A stretch of DNA of 64,000 nucleotides. Origin: Clostridiales bacterium (lineage in GTDB: Bacteria > Bacillota > Clostridia > Lachnospirales > WQUN01). The notes below the pieces were generated by a model that was not told where the DNA came from, searched no databases, and saw nothing but the letters and a program-made list of their open reading frames with translations. The stretch spans positions 1 through 64,000 of the forward strand of contig JAISWZ010000621.1 in the NCBI GenBank assembly GCA_031270945.1. Reading direction: 5' to 3'. Below, one piece after another: positions 16,236-25,286 of the stretch (position 1 is its first letter; each line of letters starts with the position of its first letter). A program made the translations under genes and the position numbers.

Positions 16236-17507
16236 TTACGCCTTGCCAACCTCAGCCCGGAATTCATCCAAGTTAACCGTCTTTCCTGAAACTCTTGACT
16301 TTTCCGCCGCCATGGCAATAAGGTGGCTTTCCACTGAAACCGCTGCTGACGTCTTCCCTTCCTCAAATCCTCGAAGTTGCCTGACAAACGCGCTCATCAT
16401 CGCGTCATCGCTTCCGAAGTGCCCAGAATCAAGGGTAGATTTGGACAGGCCGACAGATGTCCGCTCATCCGTGAGAAAATCATAGATCTCTATTGTCTGC
16501 TCTTCCATGTTCCCCAGGATCTGTCCCTTGGTTCCCATCACATTGATGTCGCGCCCGCCCTTTCCGGTAAACCCGCACATTGTGAATGAGGCGGCCAGAC
16601 CTTCTTCAAACTGAAGGTTTACAACCTGGCGGTCAACCACATTGTTGTCGCAAAAGAAGACGCATCTGCCGTAAGGGCCTTCTTCCACTGCCTTCTTTGC
16701 GGCATCCAGGCCTGTCTCTCCGCAGATTATGCGGCGAACCATGTCTCCAAAGCTGCCTTTGCTATCGAGGTAAATCTTCTTTGCGCTGTATGGGCATGAG
16801 CCTATGGCGGCGCAGCCGTCCAGGCATCTCTTTGTTGCGCCCTCAGGCGCGTTTTGCGGCTTGAAGTATGAGAGGCTTCCAAATGATGAAACGGAGACGC
16901 ACTTTTTCCCAGCCAGCCAGTTAATGATATCCATGTCATGGCAAGACTTCGCCAGTATCATGGGGCTGGTTTCGTCGCTGTTGCGCCAGTTTCCCCTGAC
17001 GAAGCTATGGGCTTGGTGCCAGTATCCCACGTTCTCGATATGCTGGATGCAGGCGATGTCGCCTATGGCGCCGCTGTCAATGATCTCTTTTACGTTTTTG
17101 AAAAACGGCGAATACCTGAGCACATGGCAAACCGACAGAATGCGTCCATGCTTCTCCGAAAGCCTTCCCATTTCCAGGCACTCCAGCGGATCCGGGGACA
17201 TCGGCTTCTCCACAAGCACATGGTAGCCTTTCTCTAAAGCTATTCTTGCTGGATGAAAATGTTCTTTGTCCTGGGTGCAGACAAAGGCGGCATCCGCCAT
17301 CTGATCCTTTGCCAAAAGGTCTTCCCAAGTCGTGAACACTTGGCTTGGGTCGATATCGTGAAGCCTGGCGGCTTCCTCTCGCCTTTGCGCTATCGGCTCA
17401 GCGACCGCGACCACTTTCATTTCCCCGGGATTTCTCAAAGCGTAATCTGCATACGCGTCAAGGCCTCTCTGGCCAGCTCCCATAATCGCAACAGTAACGG
17501 GTTTCAT
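16236..17507 (-). CDS. Gfo/Idh/MocA family oxidoreductase
   Basis: 423 aa. An N-terminal Rossmann domain has a dinucleotide-binding GAGQRG at residues 10-15 and the family hallmark VEKPMS near residue 97. The C-terminal domain carries LAKSCHDMDIINWL with the expected catalytic His/Asp, and a Cys-rich insertion (KRCLDGCAAIGSCPY) seen in some sugar dehydrogenases of this family. It would use NAD(P) to oxidise or epimerise a sugar or inositol derivative, probably the sugar handled by the fused kinase downstream. GGAGGA lies before the ATG. It follows the response regulator by 44 bases. Confidence 0.85.
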   Translation of the reverse strand: MKPVTVAIMGAGQRGLDAYADYALRNPGEMKVVAVAEPIAQRREEAARLHDIDPSQVFTTWEDLLAKDQMADAAFVCTQDKEHFHPARIALEKGYHVLVEKPMSPDPLECLEMGRLSEKHGRILSVCHVLRYSPFFKNVKEIIDSGAIGDIACIQHIENVGYWHQAHSFVRGNWRNSDETSPMILAKSCHDMDIINWLAGKKCVSVSSFGSLSYFKPQNAPEGATKRCLDGCAAIGSCPYSAKKIYLDSKGSFGDMVRRIICGETGLDAAKKAVEEGPYGRCVFFCDNNVVDRQVVNLQFEEGLAASFTMCGFTGKGGRDINVMGTKGQILGNMEEQTIEIYDFLTDERTSVGLSKSTLDSGHFGSDDAMMSAFVRQLRGFEEGKTSAAVSVESHLIAMAAEKSRVSGKTVNLDEFRAEVGKA

Positions 17508-17551
17508 TCAAGTTCCTCCGATGCCAGTGATTGGGCAAAGCAAAAAATATA

Positions 17552-19069
17552 TTATTTCGTTGCATGCGCCCTGTAGTCGCTCGGGCTGATCCCGCACACA
17601 TTCTTGAACAGCCGGCTGAAGTACTGCTGTTCCGGGTAGCCCATTGCTTCTGCCACTTCCCTTATGTTCAGCTCAGGGTTGAGATCCATCATGTTCTTGG
17701 CCCGCTCCATCCTTTTGCCTATGATGTATCCCTTTATGGACTTGCCGGTGCGCTGCTTGAACGCTCTTGACAAGTAGGAGGGGTTGTAGCCAAAAGCCGC
17801 AGCTACTGTTTCAACACTTTCTATGATGTGGCAGTTGCTGTCCACGTACTGGATTACGCTTTCCCAGACAGCGTTTTTGTCCAGGCTGGGCTGGGTTGAC
17901 ATCATTGCTTTGCAGCAGCTGAAGAAAAGAGAGTCCACATCTTCTATCTCCATGGCTTCGGTTATGCCGCGAGCCAGGCTTTTTCTGAGCTCCGCCGGAT
18001 TGGCGCCATGGTCATCCCGGGATATCTCAAGTATGTCAAGGGCTCTCCACAGAAGCTTCTCGTAGAGCTTTTGAGTGAACCCGCCCTTTCTAGCGGTTGA
18101 TAGAAGCTGTGACAGATCCCTATGCAAGGCGGTAAAGTCAGTCTCCCTGGCCGCTTGGCGAACAACGCACTCCAGCTGGTACTTGAGGGCGCTTTCCTCG
18201 TTCTCTATTGGGGCTAAAAACTTGACAGCATCCACGAGCGTTGGCTCGCACATCATTCTGCAGTCTCGAAGCGTCCGCTTGAGGTTTTGGATTCCGGCCC
18301 AAAGCTCGTCTTTCCTGAATGGGAAGCTGGAGTAGCAGACAGCTATGTTGGACAGAGGCCCTCCAAGTCCGCGCAAGCGCTCATGCACCTTATTTGCCAG
18401 GCTTTGGGCATCTGTCCCGCTTATGGCTGGAACAAGCAGGCATTTTTGCCCGCCTGACCATTCGTCAGCCAAAACCCATTCTTCCAGAGTTCCCTCAAGA
18501 ATGGCGCTCCAATCCACGTGGGCAAAGGGGCTGGCTTCTTCAGGCTCTTCTTCAAACCCATCAGGCTTAAGATTTTTGGCGCAGAGAAGAAAGACGCAGT
18601 ACTCCTTGGCAGCAAGCCTGGATATGTCCACTCCTTCAATAGAGCTCGGAAACAGCATCCCTCTTCTTCTATTTTGCACCCGGTCGCGTTTTGGGGCAAG
18701 AACGCCTTCAATCGCCTCTTTGAGCTTATCGTCGGTGACAGGCTTCAGGAGATAGTCAAAAACCCCCAGCCTGAGCGACTGCCTTGCGTACTCGAATTCT
18801 GAGTAGCCGCTGAGTATTACAACAGCGGTTCCAGCGTACTTGGCGTTTATGCTCTTGGCCAGCGACAGCCCGTCCATGCCAGGCATCCTGATGTCGGTCA
18901 AAACCAGGTCCGGACGCTTCTCCTCAATGATGCGAAGAGCTTCAAACCCGTCTGCGGCCTCTCCTACGACGACGCACTCAGGGCAAAGCCTGCAAAGCTT
19001 TCCAACTACATGAGAGCGAACCCTTCGCTCATCATCAGCGACAAGCACTGACAGTCTGCAATCGCTCAT
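17552..19069 (-). CDS. YesN-type response regulator with AraC output
   Basis: 505 aa. The receiver domain spans about 1-125, with Asp59 in LVLTDIRMPGMDG, the acidic ADDE at 11-14 and Lys in YLLKPVTDDKL. A variable middle region has no clear fold. The C-terminal AraC double helix-turn-helix spans ~405-505 (VAAAFGYNPSYLSRAFKQR, REVAEAMGYPEQQYFSRLFK). With the adjacent kinase it forms a YesM/YesN pair, the usual carbohydrate-sensing system of firmicutes. The ATG at 19069 lies one base after the kinase stop with GGAGG overlapping the end of that gene; a start at 19090 is less likely. Its targets probably include this operon (inference). Confidence 0.88.
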   Translation of the reverse strand: MSDCRLSVLVADDERRVRSHVVGKLCRLCPECVVVGEAADGFEALRIIEEKRPDLVLTDIRMPGMDGLSLAKSINAKYAGTAVVILSGYSEFEYARQSLRLGVFDYLLKPVTDDKLKEAIEGVLAPKRDRVQNRRRGMLFPSSIEGVDISRLAAKEYCVFLLCAKNLKPDGFEEEPEEASPFAHVDWSAILEGTLEEWVLADEWSGGQKCLLVPAISGTDAQSLANKVHERLRGLGGPLSNIAVCYSSFPFRKDELWAGIQNLKRTLRDCRMMCEPTLVDAVKFLAPIENEESALKYQLECVVRQAARETDFTALHRDLSQLLSTARKGGFTQKLYEKLLWRALDILEISRDDHGANPAELRKSLARGITEAMEIEDVDSLFFSCCKAMMSTQPSLDKNAVWESVIQYVDSNCHIIESVETVAAAFGYNPSYLSRAFKQRTGKSIKGYIIGKRMERAKNMMDLNPELNIREVAEAMGYPEQQYFSRLFKNVCGISPSDYRAHATK

Positions 19070-19070
19070 G

Positions 19071-20819
19071 CTATCCTCCAAGCTCGACACAAGCGCCTCC
19101 GTCCGTAAGGTTTGAAATCGAAAAGAATGCCCGTTCCTTGTTGTGCAAAAACAGGCGAGCGCGGATGTTCAGAAGCCCCAGCCCCTGGGCGCCTGGAAGC
19201 GGGCTGGCGTCTTTCTCCAAGGCTTGCTTGAGTTCCTCAAGCCGTTCCGGTCCAAATCCCTTCCCATTGTCACGGACGCTTATCCTCCAGCGCCCTTCTT
19301 GCATTTCCCCTTTTATCTTCACATGAATGTTGATCCTGTCGCCATGCTTGAAGCTATTCTCGACCAAAGGCTGAATCAAGAGCTTAGGCACCCGCAAAGA
19401 CAGCATTGCGAACGGGATGTCCACATCAAGCTTTATGTCGGGAAACCTTGTCCTCATAATTTCCATGTAGTCTTCCAAGTGGCTCAGCTCTTCAGCCAGA
19501 GAAACCCCTTCTGTGCTTTTGACTGAGATGTAGCTGAGCATTCCAGCAAGCCTCTTGCACATGTCTGCTACCTCAAAGCAGCAGCTGGCTTCGGATACCG
19601 CTTCCATGTTCATCAGTGTGTTTCGCAAAAAATGAGGCTGGGTTTGCGCTTGGAGAGCGAAAAGCTGGGACTGAAGCTCATAGCTTTCAAGATCCGCTAT
19701 TGTTTGAGCCGAAGCCACAAGCCTAGCCCGAAGGTCGCCTATCGTCTGCGCCAGCACATCAATCTCCGCAATATCCGTTTCTATTTTATCGATCTTATCG
19801 ACCATCCCGCTTTCCAGATCCATCTTCTGCAGCTGGGCGCTTATCGCTTCTATGGGCTTTGCGATTTTGCTGGAAATCCGGTATGCCAGGATCAAAAGCA
19901 CAAAGATCAAAACCGCCGCCGCAAGAGACAGAAGCGAGATGAAGCTGGCTATGCCCTTTGGCATGGTCTGAGGCGCGAATATGACAGCTTGCAGGGAACC
20001 ATCCATGAGGGTTTTGCTTGACAGAGCGTATCCATCCAAGCGGCCCTTGGCAATCGCAATCTTTGGATCATCAAGCGGCTTCTGCTCGTAGACCGGCTCC
20101 CACGCCTCGTTGTAGATGTTTATCAGCATCCCTGTAGGCGCTGGCGCCACTTCTCGCATATAGGAGTCAAAGTCCTTCATTGGCACCTGAACCTCAATGA
20201 GCGCTTGCCTAGAGTTCAGCTTCTGGTGAAGGTTGAAGCTTCTGGCTAGAACCACCACCTCTCCAAGATCGCCTGAGTAGGCCCTTCTGCCTGAGACGGG
20301 CATTGACTCAATCATTTCCCTCAAGTAAGGGTTCTCCGGAAGCCTCAGCACCGCCATTCTTCCGCTAGGGCTTCGCGACTCGTATATGTCCTTTGTCCCA
20401 GGGCTTGTTCGGCTTATATAAAAGTTGTGGCCAAGCCAGATGTAGTATCCGCTGTCAGCCTTGACTCCCACCAGGTAGCCGTTGCTGAACATCCGGTACG
20501 CAGCCAGGTAAAGCTGGGTGAACTGCTCCCCCATTGGCGCCTGGGCTTCGTAGGCGGCCGGAAGCTTTACTAGGGCGGTTTCGCGAAACGGTTTAGAATT
20601 GATAAGATCCAGCGAAAAGTCATTTATCCGAGAGAAATAGCTCACTACGCTTTGGGCTATGTTTGAGGAAAGCTGGTTCTGCGTTTTCAAAAGCTCGCCA
20701 TTCATAAAATGCAGCCAATACACCATGGCTGCGGAGGCCAGCAGCATCATGGAAACACAGACCAGGATAGCGTATGGCCTGAAGATTTTCCGAAGCATTG
20801 TTTCTGGAGGCCTTGCCAC
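19071..20819 (-). CDS. YesM-type sensor histidine kinase
   Basis: 582 aa. A membrane helix at ~14-34 and another near ~280-305 (SFISLLSLAAAVLIFVLLIL) frame an extracellular sensor domain, followed by a HAMP-like linker. The kinase core has LQAQTQPHFLRNTLMNMEAV with phosphoacceptor His396, then the ATPase motifs LLIQPLVENSFKHG and VRDNGKGFG with LGLLNIRARL. It is the sensor for the adjacent regulator. The frame starts at a GTG with GAGGG seven bases upstream; an ATG eight codons later is the alternative. The sensed ligand is unknown but likely an extracellular sugar or oligosaccharide. Confidence 0.85.
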   Translation of the reverse strand: MARPPETMLRKIFRPYAILVCVSMMLLASAAMVYWLHFMNGELLKTQNQLSSNIAQSVVSYFSRINDFSLDLINSKPFRETALVKLPAAYEAQAPMGEQFTQLYLAAYRMFSNGYLVGVKADSGYYIWLGHNFYISRTSPGTKDIYESRSPSGRMAVLRLPENPYLREMIESMPVSGRRAYSGDLGEVVVLARSFNLHQKLNSRQALIEVQVPMKDFDSYMREVAPAPTGMLINIYNEAWEPVYEQKPLDDPKIAIAKGRLDGYALSSKTLMDGSLQAVIFAPQTMPKGIASFISLLSLAAAVLIFVLLILAYRISSKIAKPIEAISAQLQKMDLESGMVDKIDKIETDIAEIDVLAQTIGDLRARLVASAQTIADLESYELQSQLFALQAQTQPHFLRNTLMNMEAVSEASCCFEVADMCKRLAGMLSYISVKSTEGVSLAEELSHLEDYMEIMRTRFPDIKLDVDIPFAMLSLRVPKLLIQPLVENSFKHGDRINIHVKIKGEMQEGRWRISVRDNGKGFGPERLEELKQALEKDASPLPGAQGLGLLNIRARLFLHNKERAFFSISNLTDGGACVELGG

Positions 20820-21647
20820 AAGAGAACCCTCCCTAGCGCTTAAATCTCGCGAGCGTTATTAAGAGCAAATGCTCCTCCCCAGGTCACCTTCAATCTTACA
20901 GGATCTGATACGGTTTGTCTATTGCCTTATTGCTTCCAAGGCGCGGATCGAGAGTAAGATGCGCGTTCGAGCTCAATGCTGACAAGCGCTCAAATAGGAA
21001 TTTTAAGAGCCAAAGTCGAGACGCGCCTATTCCAAGCAATATTGTACAGCATTTCAAGCGTTTTGGGTATGCAGATTTTCTACTTTTAGTTTGGACTTTT
21101 GCGACAGGTTTTTTGCGAATGTGACATTTGCCTTTATAAGCGGACATTTAAGTGTTTGCGTTATGCATAGTGCCCAAAACCGCTGTTTGAGGGTTACGCC
21201 CGAGGCGGGGGGGCTTTCGAATGCATAATTCGCCAATGCATACAGAGTTTTGGAATGGCTTGAAACCAAGCGCAGAGCCCGCTCCTCCTCTCTTGAGCGT
21301 TAGACTCCCAACCTGCGAAAGGGCGAATATGAAAAGATATGACAAGATAAAACAAGCGAATGCAAGTCCCTTCAATCAGACATCAAGCCAGCGCATTGAT
21401 ACGCCCAGGGATAGGTTAACGGAGTGTGCATACATTCGTCTTTTGTGTCGAAATTAATATAGATATTATTATAGAAGGAAAATTTTCGGGCCCCTCTGCT
21501 TTGAACAATAGAAGCGGCGAGATAAAAGGTCTCGAAAGAATGTCGATCAGAGCATATGCTGTCGACACGCGACTTCTCTGGCTGTTTGAAAATCATTTTC
21601 TGGCCTTGAGCGCCGGCAGGCGCTCAAGGCTGGCTTGCTTTGGGTCT
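20820..21647. other. Gene-free spacer
   Basis: No ORF with a ribosome binding site or recognisable product is seen on either strand. It includes a perfect 11-bp stem GCCTTGAGCGC / GCGCTCAAGGC at about 21603-21630 without a U-run, and presumably the promoter of the kinase operon close to 20830-20950. Confidence 0.5.
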
Positions 21648-21752
21648 AAGAGCATATCCCAAAATTATATCCGAGGTGCCGGAAAAATCCGGCGTTGAAG
21701 CATTCGCCAGGATTTTTCCGGCACCAATACGGAATTTTGGGATATGCACTAA
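21648..21752. repeat. Full-length CATATCCC palindromic element
   Basis: Type-A copy, flanked by TAA on both sides (CTAA-GAGCATATCCC and GGGATATGCAC-TAA). It is nearly identical to 55752-55858. Confidence 0.9.
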
Positions 21753-22073
21753 TGATTCAGCTCGCCGGGATATTTGCAAAGACTAAATTTCCCTTGTTCC
21801 TCGGAACTATCCGCAGTACCCAACGATTCGTTAATATTGCGTGCCATGGAAACTATTGCATTCTTAACAAACTGTCAAGGAAAAATGATATAATGGAGAG
21901 AGACCGCTTTATTTCGTCTCTTTTCAATTTTTTCCTGCACTTCTTTTCAATTGCCGACAATCATAGGCATTTTATACTCTAGAGCGACATGTTTTCGTTC
22001 TTGAGCATCCATCCAGCAAGTGAAAGCGCAGCCCTTTTCACTTGCCGAAATACAAAAAGGAGGACCCTCAAAT

Positions 22074-23504
22074 ATGAGGAAGGCCGTATTTCTTCTAGAA
22101 ACAGCGTTGACACTCTTCGCCCTGACTTCATGCGCCGCTCTGGCAGGCTTCACGCAAGTCAGCTCCCCTGATTCATCGCCAAAACCAAAGCCTGACATTC
22201 CGCTTGAAAGCTCGACCAATATCCTTGTGGAGCCGCCATTTCGCGGCTGGGTAACCGCAGACCGGACTTTGGACAATTACGGGCGCCTTCACCTGGATTG
22301 CCTGGTTCCCGACAGCAAGGGATACATATCATCTCCCAAAGACTTTGAAGTCCTTCTAGCCGAGGGAAGCGGCAGCTTCAAAGGGACAGTCTTTGTTCCA
22401 AGGGGAGAGGCCTCGAACGGAAACAGCATGTTTCGAGTTCGAGGAGACGGGGTGATCCTTTATACATCCCCGCAGTTCACAAAGACATCAAAACCTCTCA
22501 CGTTTGATATTGACATAAGCGGAGTCAGCGTTTTGTACATTGACGTAGAAATAGACAACCAAGTGGAGCTGATCTTTTCGGAATGCGTAATATCAGCCAC
22601 GCCAGCCTCAGCTCCCAACAGGACCCAAACAGCGTACCCTGACAAGCTCCTCAAGGAGCTGGAGGATGTATCTGGAGAGACCGACGCCAAATGGTCGGAG
22701 TATCCCGCCGGCTTTGACACCTATGGAACATTTCGCTACAACTGCCTGAAGCCCTGGACGAACGACTCCTGGAGCAGCCCGACAGGCGACATCGAAGTTC
22801 TGATCGGAGGAAAGTACAACAGCTTCAGAGGAACAGTCTTTGTCCCGGAAAACGCCAGAGGCGGAGGCTACTCAATGTTTAGGATCAGGGGAGACGGAAA
22901 GATTCTGTATACCTCGCCCCAGATAGACAGGCGCTCCCAGCCCATAAACTTTGAGATTGACGTGGCTGGGGTAACCGACTTCCGCATCGAGGTGGCGGAT
23001 GACAGCCAGGTTGACCTTGTCTTTTCTGACGCGGGATTCTGCGTCGCCCCAGCCAGCAGCCCAAATGGATCCCAGCCTGATTACCCGGATCTCCTTCTCA
23101 AGGACGCCACTGACATTAGCAACGAAAGCCTGAACAACAAATGGAGCGCTTCAACCAGCAGCACTGACAACTACGGCAAGTTCCATTACAGCTGCATATC
23201 CCCGTACTCAAGCGCCTCTTGGGGCACTGGAACCGGGGATATCGAAGTCCTGCTTGACTCCAAGTACAATCGCTTCAAGGGAGTGGTTTATGTAGCCCAA
23301 GGAGAGCACGGAGACGGCACTTTCAGGTTTGCGATAAAAGGGGATGGCCAAATCCTGTACGAGTCGCCTGAGATCAGGGCCGATTCTCACCCTCTCCAAA
23401 TCCCTGACATCATGATTGCTGGGATAAACACCTTCCGCATTGAAGTCTTGGACGATAACAAGCTCAAAAATGTCGTGTTCTCGGACTGCGGGTTTTATTA
23501 CTAA
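22074..23504 (+). CDS. Lipoprotein with three tandem NPCBM-like modules
   Basis: 476 aa. A lipoprotein signal (AVFLLETALTLFALTSC, lipobox LTSC) is followed by a Ser/Pro-rich linker and three repeats starting near residues 59, 207 and 357. Each runs W..........D.YG......C, then GDIEVLL or similar, FKGTVFVP, FRIRGDGKILYTSP, and a final GV...RIEV with VFSD. These are signatures of NPCBM carbohydrate-binding modules normally attached to glycosidases. No catalytic domain is present, so it is likely a surface glycan-binding lipoprotein. AAGGAGG precedes the ATG; the frame itself opens at 22020. A TATAAT box at 21889-21894 with a weak -35 may drive it. It is monocistronic. Confidence 0.75.
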   Translation: MRKAVFLLETALTLFALTSCAALAGFTQVSSPDSSPKPKPDIPLESSTNILVEPPFRGWVTADRTLDNYGRLHLDCLVPDSKGYISSPKDFEVLLAEGSGSFKGTVFVPRGEASNGNSMFRVRGDGVILYTSPQFTKTSKPLTFDIDISGVSVLYIDVEIDNQVELIFSECVISATPASAPNRTQTAYPDKLLKELEDVSGETDAKWSEYPAGFDTYGTFRYNCLKPWTNDSWSSPTGDIEVLIGGKYNSFRGTVFVPENARGGGYSMFRIRGDGKILYTSPQIDRRSQPINFEIDVAGVTDFRIEVADDSQVDLVFSDAGFCVAPASSPNGSQPDYPDLLLKDATDISNESLNNKWSASTSSTDNYGKFHYSCISPYSSASWGTGTGDIEVLLDSKYNRFKGVVYVAQGEHGDGTFRFAIKGDGQILYESPEIRADSHPLQIPDIMIAGINTFRIEVLDDNKLKNVVFSDCGFYY

Positions 23505-23527
23505 AAAGCCCGGGACAAACATAGCTT

Positions 23528-23606
23528 AAGGGCATATCCCAAATTTAATTCTATGGCGCATGCCTTTTTCCCGCGCCTTTTGTGAAATATTGGAATACGC
23601 ACTAAG
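23528..23606. repeat. Diverged CATATCCC element
   Basis: Left end GGCATATCCCAAATTTAATT, right end GAAATATTGGAATACGCAC followed by TAAG. The core is shortened. It lies just after the NPCBM lipoprotein gene. Confidence 0.65.
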
Positions 23607-23695
23607 CCTTCCAGCTTTGGCAATTTGCCCTTGAACATTGGTCAAGCCCTATCCGGCACCGTTTAATTTATCTCACTCTCCAATAAAAACGCATC

Positions 23696-23725
23696 AAAGG
23701 CGCATCGCGTAGGCGATGCGCCTTT
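23696..23725 (+). terminator. Strong hairpin, possible terminator
   Basis: AAAGGCGCATCGC and GCGATGCGCCTTT form a perfect 13-bp stem with a GTAG loop, followed by GGGCCTTCTG. The T-run is weak. Confidence 0.5.
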
Positions 23726-24009
23726 GGGCCTTCTGTATAATAAAAAACAAGAACATCACAATCTCTTGAAAATTGGGACTATAAGTGATACAATTGCATT
23801 ATGGCGAATCCATTGGCGGACGCTTGCGTCTTTCTTTTGCCCAAAAAAGGGCAGTCTTGTTGCATAGCCAAAAAAGCTCTGCAAAAGCTATCGCGAGGCT
23901 TTTGCAAGCAATGAAATTTATTGGATGATTCTACCGTAAGTGCCATCGTCCCAAGAAAACCAAAACGCCCTTTTGGGAGCTCTTGCTGTGGAATCATTGG
24001 ATATGCTTT
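23726..24009. other. Spacer, no gene recognised
   Basis: No credible ORF is present. It ends in a lone element end, GGATATGCTTTAA, immediately before the next full copy. Confidence 0.4.
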
Positions 24010-24114
24010 AAGAGCATATCCCAAAATTAATTCCATGGCTTGAAAAATTCCGGCGTTGAAGCATTCGCCAGGAATTTTTCTGCGCCTTAACGGAATTTTG
24101 GGATATGCACTAAG
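24010..24114. repeat. Full-length CATATCCC palindromic element
   Basis: Type-A copy with TAA on both flanks (TTTAA-GAGCATATCCC and GGGATATGCAC-TAAG). Confidence 0.88.
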
Positions 24115-24674
24115 TACTGCGGAGTCTTGCCCTCTTTGGAGCAGCTGGCGCTGCCTCGAAAGGAAAGCTTCTCCTCTCGAACGGCCCAAGCCTAATCAAA
24201 GCATCCTCCTTGACCGCCGCGTCTCAGAAGAAACCTTGAAAGGCAATAGGCCTAGCATTGCCAACCGCCTGCCATCGAGGGCTTAACCTCCGCCCTAAAG
24301 GGAAAGCCTTCATCCCGCCATTCAAGGACAAGCAAAAAGCGCCATGCTTGCGGGCTTGCTCATAACACCCCGCTTGTCCAGCAAAGACATGGCAGAACTT
24401 GATTGAGGCAGCCGATGCAGCTAGCCGTCTCGCCCAATTTCCAGCCTCCATCCTGTTTAGGTGGCTCTACATGTGCACCAGTCAGGGATTAGCGCTTGAC
24501 GAGCGCTTGATGAACCCGGCTCTTTTGCTCTCGAGCGAAAACATCTATCAAGTTAATTTATAGTTTTCACTTGCAGGCAAACGCCGTCCAGAGTGAAAAG
24601 AACAGTTCTTTTCAATCACCGGCATGCTGCCGGACTCTGCCTCAGCGTAAAAGAAGCTATCTTGTCGCTCTCGG
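24115..24674. other. Gene-free spacer
   Basis: Several short open stretches exist on both strands, but none has a ribosome binding site or protein-like conservation. Possibly decayed coding sequence. Confidence 0.35.
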
Positions 24675-24740
24675 AGCGTATCCCAAAATTTATCTTAGGG
24701 CGCTGAAAAGCCACGCGTTAAAGCATCGCATGCTTTTTAA
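24675..24740. repeat. Truncated type-B CATATCCC element
   Basis: GAGCGTATCCCAAAATTTAT and the core AAAAGCCACGCGTTAAAGCAT are present, but the right half is replaced by the next element, as if that one inserted into it. Confidence 0.75.
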
Positions 24741-24873
24741 GAGCATATCCCAAAATTATATCCGAGGTGCCAGAAAAGTCCGGGTGTTTGCTCGCAGAAG
24801 CCCGAGCAAACTAGTTGAAGCATTCGCCAGGACTTTTCCGGCACCAATACGGAATTTTGGGATATGCACTAAG
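24738..24873. repeat. CATATCCC element carrying an inner hairpin
   Basis: Type-A copy in which the stem tip after AAAAGTCCGG is replaced by an extra hairpin with arms GTTTGCTCG and CGAGCAAAC around CAGAAGCC. The copy at 34811-34942 has the same insert in the opposite orientation. Confidence 0.85.
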
Positions 24874-25030
24874 CGCTACTGCAAGAACTTTGGGACATGC
24901 ACTCATTGTAACCCAATCCCTCACCAGTGTCAAATTCATTTCCAATTTATCTGTTACATTTTCATTTCACTCCATGCCAGCAAAAAAATAGGCTTTTGTT
25001 ATGCTAGTGTTGGGATGTGTTGGGATGTGC

Positions 25031-25134
25031 TTTAGTGCATATCCCAAAATTCAAAAAAGGGCGCAGGAAAAGTCATGCGATGCTTTAACGCGTTACTTTT
25101 CCAAACCTTATAATAAATTTTGGGATATGCTCTT
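25031..25134. repeat. Full-length type-B CATATCCC element
   Basis: TTTAGTGCATATCCC to GGGATATGCTCTTG, core GGGCGCAGGAAAAGTCATGC / GCGTTACTTTTCC. Nearly identical to 43037-43138. Confidence 0.88.
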
Positions 25135-25286
25135 GGCAAGAATTCAAGCTCGCTTTTAGGACAGCCCAAATATCGCAAATGCTCTAAATTTTTCAGCCAA
25201 ATGATATCTTTTTGTTAAATCCGACAATACTAATAGTTAGAGCATGCGCTTGCAATTCACTTATTCAGCGTGAAAGGAGAAAATAT

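Noticed and set aside
19143-19526. A 127-codon ORF opposite the histidine kinase gene
   Set aside because: It lies entirely within the well-supported kinase gene on the other strand and has no motif.
23726-24674. Genes in the 0.9-kb spacer
   Set aside because: Short frames only, with no ribosome binding site. Most of the distinct sequence is repeat elements.
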